DNA of 5,402 bases from JBDSTZ01 sp039927975 (GCA_039927975.1 JBDSTZ010000558.1:1-5402), one strand, 5' to 3'; shown: positions 1-5,175, counted from the stretch's first letter. A program made the numbers and translations. Notes: generated from the sequence alone by a model not told the origin.

Positions 1-136
1 CGGCCCAGGCCGGAGCGGCGCCGAGCAGGGCGGCGCCGGCCAGCATGGCGGCGAGCGGGGAAAGGCGCAATGGGCGTGCCGCGCTACGCGGACGTTGGAT
101 CGGGCGGGTGAGGGCAGTGTGGTTCTCGATGGTCAT
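1..136 (-). CDS. Exported protein, N-terminal fragment (continues beyond the left edge)
   Basis: Only 45 codons plus one base are inside the window, so the function cannot be read. The visible part is a secretion signal: a 24-residue polar N-region beginning MTIENHTALTRP and rich in arginine and proline, a hydrophobic stretch from about residue 25 (LSPLAAMLAGAALLGAA), then a likely signal peptidase I site after AWA at residue 45. The start is well fixed. An in-frame TAA lies at 172-170 on the minus strand, an AGAAAG ribosome-binding site lies at 149-144 seven bases before the ATG, and a sigma-54-type promoter at 192-176 fires just beyond the stop. It shares direction with the receptor gene, whose stop is 204 bases upstream, but appears to have its own promoter. 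The protein could be a periplasmic, surface or secreted enzyme, or another outer-membrane protein. A role linked to the receptor is inferred only from the shared regulation. Confidence 0.72.
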   Translation of the reverse strand, partial: MTIENHTALTRPIQRPRSAARPLRLSPLAAMLAGAALLGAAPAWA

Positions 137-175
137 TGCAACGCTTTCTGGAACGGGGAAGGAAAACCCTTATTC

Positions 176-192
176 AGCAAATTGCGTACCAG
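176..192 (-). promoter_or_regulatory. Sigma-54 (RpoN) promoter for the left exported protein
   Basis: Read on the minus strand from 192 to 176 the sequence is CTGGTACG-CAAT-TTGCT. The established sigma-54 consensus is YTGGCACG-N4-TTGCW, so only the C after GG differs (T here). The GG (190-189) and GC (178-177) are separated by exactly 10 bases. The -12 cytosine at 177 predicts transcription start near 165, giving a leader of about 29 bases that contains the ribosome-binding site. Confidence 0.68.
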
Positions 193-239
193 CGAAAATG
201 TGCGCCGATCCGCGCAGCTTGCGCCGAAATCAGCAGCCG

Positions 240-287
240 CTGCCGCCTTCAGCCGCCAGCGCGCAGGCGGCGCTGTCGAAGCGGCAG
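240..287. repeat. Nested inverted repeat in the receptor 3' region
   Basis: The outer arms are CTGCCGCCTTC (240-250) and GAAGCGGCAG (278-287), which pair with one bulged C. The inner arms are GCCGCC (252-257) and GGCGGC (266-271) around an 8-base loop. On the minus strand the structure lies 54 bases past the receptor stop codon, but no T-run follows it, so it is not a typical intrinsic terminator. It overlaps the putative activator site at 273-290. Part of the symmetry may come from GC-rich composition. Confidence 0.4.
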
Positions 288-290
288 CAG
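273..290. promoter_or_regulatory. Putative enhancer (activator) site, copy upstream of the left gene
   Basis: CTGTCG-AAGCGG-CAGCAG matches the window's recurrent dyad CTGYTG-N6-CARCAG at 11 of 12 defined positions. Its centre is about 117 bases upstream of the predicted sigma-54 start near 165, in the usual range for enhancer-binding protein sites. The site is assigned by comparison with the exact copies at 3481-3498, 3513-3530 and 5051-5068. Confidence 0.5.
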
Positions 291-340
291 GCGTTCAGCA
301 GCGCTGCCCGCCGCGCTGCGCGGATCGATACAGGCCTGGC

Positions 341-3172
341 CTACAGCTTGCCGCTCACCGTCACCCCGAACCAGCGCGGATACGGGTTCGGCGCGTAGCT
401 GGCCCATGCCGCTTCATGCACGCGGTTGTCGAAGGCGTTCTTGACCACGACGCTGACATCGAAGGCGCTCTTGGTGGCGAGGCCGATCGACAGGTCGGTC
501 AGGCTGTTGCCAGGCACCCAGCCGTAGGAGGACAGGGTGTCGGTGTTGTTGAAGCGGCTGGTGAAGGCGGTGTTGAAGCTGGCGTGGAACTGGCGATCGC
601 CAAACACCGGCACGCGGTATTCGGCGCCGACGTTGCCGGTCCACTTGGCGCTGCCGGGCAGGCGCAAATTGCTCTGGTCGACGAAGTTGGCGGACAGGTA
701 GGCTAGTTCGTCCGGCTTGGCGGCGGCCGCGAAGCTGATGTAGCGAGCGTCGTTGTAGGCGCCCGAGAAGCGCAGGCTCAGGTTCTTGATGCCGGTGTAG
801 ACGCCGTCGAACTCCAGGCCCTTGGCGCGCACCTTCGGCACATTGCCCTGCGCGGTGACATAGGCCAGCGGATTGGCCTGGCCGTTGGCGATGTTGGTCT
901 GGGTGGTGAACTCGTCGACCACCCGCACCGTGGATTGGTAGTCGCGGATATTCACCAGGAACAGGTCGGCGTTGACGATCAGCGTATTGTTGAGCAGGCT
1001 CGATTTGAGGCCGATCTCGAACGCGCTGGTCGCTTCCGGCCGCGCGTTGGCGGTCACGCCGTTGACGTTGAGCGCGGAGCCGGATCTTTCGCCGTACTGC
1101 CACGAGGCGTAGGTGGTGAAGCGCTCGCTGATGCGGTAGCTAGGACTGAGCACGGCTGTGTAGAGATTGTCCTTGTAGCGGCTGGTGACGCCGCCGATCA
1201 ACTGGCCGATCTGGCCGGCGCGCACGGCCTTGGCGGCGGCCACCTGCAGCAGTTGCGCCGAACTGAGGGCGGCGTAGGCGTCGCCCGGGTTGACACCGAG
1301 CGGCACGCCGAAGTAGCGGTTGGCGACGGCGTCGGCCAGGGCCAGCTGCGCGGCCGAATTCCCGCCCGCCAGCGCGCCGCTGGCGCCGGAGTCGAATCCG
1401 CCCAGCGCCACGCCGCGCACCGCCACCGGATTGAGCGCGGCGCCGGCGCCGTTGGCCGAGACGAACTTGGTGTCGGTGGTGCTGCGGTCTTCAAGGGTAT
1501 AGCGCAGGCCGGCGGTGAGGCTGGCGGCCTCGGTGATGTGCCACAGCGCGTTGCCGAAGGCGGCGCTGCTGCGCGTGTTGACCCAGGTGTCGGCGCGGGT
1601 GGCGGCGTCGGCCAGCGAGTCGCGCAGCAGGGCAAGGCCGGCGCCGCGGTTCAGGCCGGCCGAGCGGTCGAGCGTGTTGTACTGCGCGGTGGTGGCGAAC
1701 CAGGCGCCGGCGTCCGAGCCCCAGCCGGCCTTGGAGGCGATGTCGTCCTCGGTTTGCAGGTAGTACAGGCCGGCGGTGTAGTCGAGCGCGCCGCCCGGCT
1801 TGGACTTGAGCGCGATCTCCTGGCTGAACTGGTGGTAGACCACGCCGCCGCCGCCGTTGCGGTTGATGTCGAACGGCGTGCCCTCGTCGTTGTGGGCGTC
1901 GAAGCTGTAGTTGCGGTTGGCGGTGATGGCGTTCAGGGTGTGGCTGCCGAGATCCCAGTTGAGGTCGAGCGCGAGGCCCTTGGTGTGCACGGTCTGGCCC
2001 TGGTTCTCGTTGAAGTTCAGGCGGTCCTCGCCAATGTAGTTGTCGACGTAGGTATAGGGCTTGCCGTTGAAGTCGCGGCCGGCGAACCAGGCGCGCCCGC
2101 CGGTGAACACGCCCGCCGCGTTGGTGAAGCCGGTCAGCTTGGCGCGCGTGGTGGTGCCGCTCGGGTCGGTCAGGCTGCCGTCCGCGAAGCGGTCCGGCTG
2201 GTTCTTGTAGAAGGTCAGGCCGTTCTGCACCTGCGGCGCGTGCGGTTCGAGGTCGATCGCCAGGCGGGCGTTGAAGGTGCTGGTAGGTGTGAACAGAAAC
2301 TGGGCGCGTCCGCTGATCCGGTTCTTGTTGTACAGGCTGTAGTTGCTGTCGAAGTTGTTGGTGTAGTAGCCGCGGCTGCGGTCGGCCACGAAGGAGCCGC
2401 GCCAGGCCAGCAGGTCGTCGATCACGCTGCCGCCCAGGTTCGCCTTGGCGATCAGGGTGTCGCGCTGGCCGAAGGTGAGCTGGTAGTCGGCGCTCGGGTA
2501 GAACGACGGCCGGTTGGTGTTGACCGTCACGGTGCCGGAACTTGCGCCCTTGCCGCCCAGCGTGCCTTGCGGGCCGCGCGTGACGGCGACCGATTCGACG
2601 TCGTAGAAGTCGAAGTTGGCCAGCTGCGACAGGCCGTAGGACACGCCGTCGACAATCACGCCGACGCTGGGGTCCTGGGTTTCGGTGAACGAGCGCTTGC
2701 CGAGCCCGCGCACCGACAGGGAGGCGCCACGGGTGTTGTTCTGGTTGAAGGTGATGTTGGCGCCGCGCTTGGTGATGGCGGAGAGGTCCTGCGACAGCTC
2801 ACGGTCCAGCTCCGCGCCGCTGACCACCGAGACCGACAGCGGCACCTCCTTGAGCGCCTCAATCTTCTGGTGGCCGCGCACGGTGATGGTGTCGAGCGAT
2901 TGCGGTTCTTCCGTGGGCGCGGCGGCAACAGCTGGAGCGGAGGCGGGCGCGGGCGCGCTGGTCTGCACGCCTTGCGCGGCCAGCGCCTGCTTCAATTGCG
3001 CGTTCTCGGCCAGCACGCGGGCGACTTCGGCCTGCAGCTCGGCGACTGTGGGCGCCGCGTGGGATTGGCCGGCGGCCAGCAGGCCGATACCGATGATCGC
3101 GGCGGCGATCGGGGCGCGGCGAAACGGTGGCAGATGGTACTGAGACGGTCGAAAAGTATGCTTGTTGGTCAT
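341..3172 (-). CDS. TonB-dependent outer-membrane receptor with N-terminal coiled coil
   Basis: This is a complete 943-residue outer-membrane receptor of the plug-plus-22-strand-barrel family, importing an unidentified ligand with energy from TonB. A long N-region and hydrophobic segment (residues 20-38) end at a likely signal peptidase site after SHA (39). Residues 42-68 (TVAELQAEVARVLAENAQLKQ...) form a short leucine/alanine heptad coiled coil, then an Ala/Pro linker runs to about 88. The TonB box DTITV is at 94-98. The plug spans about 105-222, with SLSVRGLG (151-158), the VDG turn (174-176) and VTRGPQGTLGGKG (197-209). The rest is barrel, ending WFGVTVSGKL; the last residue is Leu rather than the commoner Phe. 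There is a large Ala/Gly-rich insertion at about 571-661. The GGAG ribosome-binding site at 3185-3182 is nine bases before the ATG. No frameshift or internal stop is seen. The divergent rhodanese/b561 pair and nearby tonB suggest one uptake module. Confidence 0.95.
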   Translation of the reverse strand: MTNKHTFRPSQYHLPPFRRAPIAAAIIGIGLLAAGQSHAAPTVAELQAEVARVLAENAQLKQALAAQGVQTSAPAPASAPAVAAAPTEEPQSLDTITVRGHQKIEALKEVPLSVSVVSGAELDRELSQDLSAITKRGANITFNQNNTRGASLSVRGLGKRSFTETQDPSVGVIVDGVSYGLSQLANFDFYDVESVAVTRGPQGTLGGKGASSGTVTVNTNRPSFYPSADYQLTFGQRDTLIAKANLGGSVIDDLLAWRGSFVADRSRGYYTNNFDSNYSLYNKNRISGRAQFLFTPTSTFNARLAIDLEPHAPQVQNGLTFYKNQPDRFADGSLTDPSGTTTRAKLTGFTNAAGVFTGGRAWFAGRDFNGKPYTYVDNYIGEDRLNFNENQGQTVHTKGLALDLNWDLGSHTLNAITANRNYSFDAHNDEGTPFDINRNGGGGVVYHQFSQEIALKSKPGGALDYTAGLYYLQTEDDIASKAGWGSDAGAWFATTAQYNTLDRSAGLNRGAGLALLRDSLADAATRADTWVNTRSSAAFGNALWHITEAASLTAGLRYTLEDRSTTDTKFVSANGAGAALNPVAVRGVALGGFDSGASGALAGGNSAAQLALADAVANRYFGVPLGVNPGDAYAALSSAQLLQVAAAKAVRAGQIGQLIGGVTSRYKDNLYTAVLSPSYRISERFTTYASWQYGERSGSALNVNGVTANARPEATSAFEIGLKSSLLNNTLIVNADLFLVNIRDYQSTVRVVDEFTTQTNIANGQANPLAYVTAQGNVPKVRAKGLEFDGVYTGIKNLSLRFSGAYNDARYISFAAAAKPDELAYLSANFVDQSNLRLPGSAKWTGNVGAEYRVPVFGDRQFHASFNTAFTSRFNNTDTLSSYGWVPGNSLTDLSIGLATKSAFDVSVVVKNAFDNRVHEAAWASYAPNPYPRWFGVTVSGKL

Positions 3173-3220
3173 TGCAATGCGCTCCAGGTGGGAAGGAATG
3201 GGTCTCTGTCCGCTTCTTCC

Positions 3221-3235
3221 GCAAAGACCGTGCCA
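3221..3235 (-). promoter_or_regulatory. Sigma-54 (RpoN) promoter for the TonB-dependent receptor
   Basis: On the minus strand from 3235 to 3221 the sequence is TGGCACG-GTCT-TTGC, a perfect match to the -24 (TGGCACG) and -12 (TTGC) cores of the sigma-54 consensus. The base after TTGC is G rather than A/T, and the base before TGG is G rather than a pyrimidine. GG (3234-3233) and GC (3222-3221) are 10 bases apart. Transcription is predicted to start near 3209, leaving a leader of about 37 bases with the GGAG ribosome-binding site inside it. Confidence 0.78.
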
Positions 3236-3240
3236 CTGTC

Positions 3241-3256
3241 GTTACAGGCCTGTGAC
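3241..3256. repeat. Palindrome abutting the receptor promoter
   Basis: GTTACAGGCCTGTGAC pairs at 14 of 16 positions, with a perfect 10-base core ACAGGCCTGT (3244-3253). It lies five bases upstream of the -24 element of the receptor promoter. A protein bound there could affect RNA polymerase access, but no family-specific operator is recognised. TACAGGCCTG also occurs at 329-338, just past the receptor stop codon. Confidence 0.35.
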
Positions 3257-3346
3257 CATCAGTCGATAATCAAAAGCGAGGCATACGCCAGCTGGCCTCC
3301 TTTGAAATTGGCAGCCACGAGAGATGGGGATGCCGCGCAAATCGGG

Positions 3347-3364
3347 CTGCTGCGTGTGCAGCGC
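3347..3364. promoter_or_regulatory. Putative enhancer site upstream of the receptor (imperfect copy)
   Basis: CTGCTG-CGTGTG-CAGCGC matches the dyad CTGYTG-N6-CARCAG at 10 of 12 positions; the second half-site is degraded. It lies inside a longer hairpin-like symmetry: GGGC-T-GCTGC (3344-3353) against GCAGCGCCC (3358-3366) with a 4-base loop and one bulge. The centre is about 146 bases upstream of the predicted receptor start near 3209. The 10-mer GGCTGCTGCG here (3345-3354) recurs at 3479-3488, over the exact copy. Confidence 0.4.
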
Positions 3365-3480
3365 CCTTCATGCAGCTTTGATGTCTGTATTGCTGCGTTC
3401 CGTGCAAGGCGCTGCGCCGGCCAAGTGGGTCGCCCTTGTGTCCGTCATAGCGTGGTGCAATGCCGACAGATAGAACGCGG

Positions 3481-3498
3481 CTGCTGCGAGATCAACAG
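3481..3498. promoter_or_regulatory. Putative enhancer site, exact copy 1 upstream of rhodanese/b561 operon
   Basis: CTGCTG-CGAGAT-CAACAG fits CTGYTG-N6-CARCAG at all defined positions. It is the inverted partner of the copy at 3513-3530. The centres are 32 bases apart, about three helical turns, so both would face the same side of the DNA. The centre is about 165 bases upstream of the predicted rightward start near 3655. The pair also lies about 280-310 bases from the receptor start, so it could serve both promoters. Confidence 0.6.
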
Positions 3499-3512
3499 CT
3501 GTACACAGCGGG

Positions 3513-3530
3513 CTGTTGGTTTTGCAGCAG
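3513..3530. promoter_or_regulatory. Putative enhancer site, exact copy 2 upstream of rhodanese/b561 operon
   Basis: CTGTTG-GTTTTG-CAGCAG fits the dyad exactly, with its centre about 133 bases upstream of the predicted start near 3655. It is 16 of 18 identical to the site before tonB at 5051-5068. Both are followed by TTGGC (3531-3535 here), with one extra base at the tonB copy. Together with 3481-3498 it makes a nested inverted repeat spanning 3481-3530. Confidence 0.65.
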
Positions 3531-3627
3531 TTGGCAGGGTGGGGTGAACCCATGGCGAACAGGGGAGAACTGGCGTTTCGCCCGCAACGGCGGGCGCTAT
3601 CGCCGGTCCGCATGACCCAGTCGCGGC

Positions 3628-3644
3628 TTGGCATGGTAGTTGCG
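3628..3644 (+). promoter_or_regulatory. Sigma-54 (RpoN) promoter for the rhodanese/b561 operon
   Basis: TTGGCATG-GTAG-TTGCG matches YTGGCACG-N4-TTGCW except C to T in the -24 block and G in the last position. GG (3630-3631) and GC (3642-3643) are exactly 10 bases apart. Start of transcription is predicted near 3655, giving a leader of about 60 bases before the ATG at 3715. Confidence 0.72.
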
Positions 3645-3714
3645 AGGTTGTCCTTCGCAGCAGTGCATACGTGCCTGCAAAGCTCCCCTGATCAATGACT
3701 ATAGAAAGCCACCC

Positions 3715-4173
3715 ATGAAAAACCTGCACATCGCCGCCATCGCCCTCGTCGCCGGCCTCAACGCCACCGCCGCCTTCGCCCAGCAGGCGGCCGCTCCCGC
3801 CGCGCCGCAAGCGTGGGCCTACAAGACCAAGGAACTCAAGCGCGCCGACATCGACGCGCTGCTGGCCAAGCCGGACGAAGTATTGGTGATCGACGTGCGC
3901 CGTCCCGACGAAGTCACCGCCAAGGGCAGCTTCCCGGTCTTCCTGAACATCCAGGCCAAGGAAGTCGAGAAGCAGCTGTCCTTCATTCCGAAGAACCGCG
4001 CCATCATCACCGTGTCGAACCATGCACACCGTGCCGGCGCGGTCGGCGACCTGCTGACCGCCAAGGGCTTCAACGTGGCCGGCGCCGCCGGTTCGGAAGA
4101 CTACGAAGCGCAAGGCGGCAAGATCGTGCGCATCGCCGCGCCGGCGCCGAAAGTCGCGGCGGTCGCCAAGTAA
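3715..4173 (+). CDS. Periplasmic rhodanese-fold protein lacking the catalytic cysteine
   Basis: A 152-residue secreted single-domain rhodanese-like protein. Residues 1-22 are a classic signal peptide (MKNLHIAAIALVAGLNATAAFA), followed by an Ala/Pro/Gln linker and the domain from about residue 38 to 140. The family's first-half motif is intact as DVRRPDE (60-66). The active-site loop, normally C-x-x-G-x-R, reads SNHAHR (101-106), so Ser101 replaces the sulfur-carrying cysteine and Ala104 replaces the glycine. The whole protein has no cysteine, so ordinary thiosulfate:cyanide sulfurtransferase chemistry is not expected. A binding, scaffolding or histidine-based role (His103, His105) is inference. 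The ATG at 3715 is chosen for the signal peptide and an AGAAAG ribosome-binding site at 3703-3708; an in-frame TTG at 3640 lies inside the promoter. The stop TAA is immediately followed by the ATG of the b561 gene, implying translational coupling and a shared pathway. Confidence 0.88.
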   Translation: MKNLHIAAIALVAGLNATAAFAQQAAAPAAPQAWAYKTKELKRADIDALLAKPDEVLVIDVRRPDEVTAKGSFPVFLNIQAKEVEKQLSFIPKNRAIITVSNHAHRAGAVGDLLTAKGFNVAGAAGSEDYEAQGGKIVRIAAPAPKVAAVAK

Positions 4174-5010
4174 ATGGCAAGGCGCATGAGCACCAAGCCC
4201 TACCTGGACGAGCGTGCGCCTTCGCGCAGCCGGCGCCGCGCGCCGAGCCAGCCGGCGGCGAACGACGCCGGGCAGCCGCCGCTGCGTATTCAGGTCTGGG
4301 ACCTGCCGATCCGGGTCTTCCACTGGTCGCTGGTGGTCGCGGTGTCGACCGCCGTGGTGACCGGCCTGATTGGGGGCGACCTGATGCCGGTGCACGGCAA
4401 GGCGGGCCTGGCGATCGTCGGCCTGGTGAGCTTTCGCCTGGTGTGGGGGCTGATCGGCTCGACCCATGCGCGCTTCGCCAATTTCGTGCCGACGCCGCGC
4501 CGCGTGCTGGCCTATCTGCAGGGACGCTGGCGCGGCCACGGCCACAATCCGCTCGGCGCCTTGTCGGTGCTGGCGCTGCTCGGATTGCTGGCGCTGCAGG
4601 CTGGCACGGGCCTGTTTTCCAACGACGAGATCGCGTTCGCCGGGCCCTTGTCGACGCTGGTCAGCGACGAGCGCTCGCTCAGCCTCACCGGCTGGCACCA
4701 GCTCGCCGCCAAGCTGCTGTATTGCCTGATGGCGCTGCACGTGGCGGCGATCCTGGTCTACCAGTTCTTCAAGCGGCACAAGCTGATCGAGCCGATGGTC
4801 ACCGGCTGGAAGGATGTGGACGAGGGCAGTTCGGCCCGCGCGGGCAGCTGGCCGGCGCTGCTGATCGCCGTCGCGACGGCGGTGGCGGTGGTGTTCGTCG
4901 TCAGCGGCGCCCGCGCCGCATCGGCGCCACAGGCTCCGGCGGCGGCGCCGGTCCAGCATCAGGCGGCGCCGGCCGCGAAAGTTCAGCCACAGGCGGCGCC
5001 ATCATGGTAA
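4174..5010 (+). CDS. Cytochrome b561-type (cytochrome b/b6 N-terminal-like) membrane electron carrier
   Basis: A 278-residue diheme-type inner-membrane cytochrome b of the family that includes E. coli b561 and Ni,Fe-hydrogenase b subunits. Family motifs are VWDLPIRVFHW (41-51), HGKAG (74-78), HARFANFVPTPR (98-109), GHNPLG (123-128) and TGWHQ (172-176). Four core helices lie at about 46-66, 74-95, 126-148 and 176-198. His50, His74, His175 and His189 are the likely heme b ligands. A long Arg/Pro-rich N-terminal tail precedes helix 1. A fifth helix (about 226-245) and an Ala/Pro/Gln tail to residue 278 are extra to the usual fold; with a cytoplasmic N-terminus the tail would be periplasmic. It probably passes electrons between the quinone pool and a periplasmic partner, plausibly the upstream rhodanese-fold protein. 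The start could be Met1 (4174, adjoining the upstream stop) or Met5 (4186); neither has a strong ribosome-binding site. Confidence 0.9.
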   Translation: MARRMSTKPYLDERAPSRSRRRAPSQPAANDAGQPPLRIQVWDLPIRVFHWSLVVAVSTAVVTGLIGGDLMPVHGKAGLAIVGLVSFRLVWGLIGSTHARFANFVPTPRRVLAYLQGRWRGHGHNPLGALSVLALLGLLALQAGTGLFSNDEIAFAGPLSTLVSDERSLSLTGWHQLAAKLLYCLMALHVAAILVYQFFKRHKLIEPMVTGWKDVDEGSSARAGSWPALLIAVATAVAVVFVVSGARAASAPQAPAAAPVQHQAAPAAKVQPQAAPSW

Positions 5011-5050
5011 GCCTGCGCTGTTTAAAACTGAACACACTTTCCAGCGCGAA

Positions 5051-5068
5051 CTGTTGAATTTGCAGCAG
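5051..5068. promoter_or_regulatory. Putative enhancer site upstream of tonB-like gene (exact copy)
   Basis: CTGTTG-AATTTG-CAGCAG fits CTGYTG-N6-CARCAG at all defined positions and is 16 of 18 identical to 3513-3530. TTGGC follows at 5070-5074. The centre is about 106 bases upstream of the predicted start near 5166. A further CAGCAG half-site at 5082-5087, 19 bases after the one in this site, could be a weak second site. Confidence 0.62.
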
Positions 5069-5139
5069 ATTGGCGTTCCCGCAGCAGCTCCAAGGCCCCA
5101 CGAGAAGCGATTAACCATCAAATCAAGCACTTAACACTC

Positions 5140-5155
5140 GGGCATGGAAACTGCT
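5140..5155 (+). promoter_or_regulatory. Sigma-54 (RpoN)-like promoter for the tonB-like gene
   Basis: GGGCATG-GAAA-CTGCT resembles TGGCACG-N4-TTGCW with three differences: the T before GG, C to T in the -24 block, and the first T of the -12 block. GG (5141-5142) and GC (5153-5154) keep the 10-base spacing, and GGCATG is shared with the 3628-3644 promoter. The predicted start near 5166 leaves a 24-base leader holding a strong ribosome-binding site. This is the weakest of the four promoters. Confidence 0.5.
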
Positions 5156-5175
5156 AAAGATCGAGTATGGATAAT

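Larger units (their letters stand above)
3173..3714. promoter_or_regulatory. Divergent control region between receptor and rhodanese/b561 operon
   Basis: This 542-base stretch has no convincing gene; the open frames in it have no ribosome-binding site and biased, low-information translations. It holds a sigma-54-type promoter firing left (3221-3235), another firing right (3628-3644), two exact inverted copies of a CTGYTG-N6-CARCAG dyad (3481-3498, 3513-3530), one weaker copy (3347-3364) and a palindrome at 3241-3256. It is also less GC-rich than the flanking genes, as regulatory DNA often is. Confidence 0.7.

Noticed and set aside
45..444. Short plus-strand open frames over the left gene and receptor 3' end
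   Set aside because: They cover the minus-strand signal-peptide gene and the receptor C-terminus, and they lack ribosome-binding sites and a coherent protein.
3268..3281. Integration host factor (IHF) site between the receptor promoter and its enhancer
   Set aside because: AATCAA is present but the TTR half of the consensus is missing at the required spacing.
935..3547. An 870-codon open frame on the plus strand
   Set aside because: It is antisense to the receptor. Its length comes from high GC, and the translation is a low-complexity Val/Gly/Ala/Arg mix without domains, while the minus frame has clear receptor motifs.
3368..3634. A possible 88-residue minus-strand gene in the divergent region
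   Set aside because: No ribosome-binding site and no recognisable domain, and it overlaps both exact dyad sites and ends near the promoter. Regulatory DNA explains the stretch better.
3640..3714. Upstream TTG start for the rhodanese-fold protein
   Set aside because: It would place the signal peptide internally, and the TTG is part of the -12 promoter element, upstream of the predicted transcription start.
3445..4959. A 504-codon open frame on the minus strand
   Set aside because: It opposes the rhodanese-fold and b561 genes and translates to Arg/Gln/His-rich sequence without recognisable motifs.
5015..5047. GCGCTG/CAGCGC hairpin after the b561 stop as a terminator
   Set aside because: A 6-base stem with a 21-base loop and no following T-run is too weak to call.
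5071..5085. Second sigma-54-like element TGGCGT...CAGC upstream of tonB
   Set aside because: The spacing is right but the -12 block lacks TT and the -24 block breaks after TGGC. It would also leave a leader of about 90 bases, and the TTGGC is better explained by the repeat shared with 3531-3535.
5131..5160. Sigma-70 promoter TTAACA-18-TAAAGA before the tonB-like gene
   Set aside because: Only moderate hexamers. The overlapping GG-N10-GC element with a matching upstream dyad is more consistent with the other promoters, though dual use cannot be excluded.
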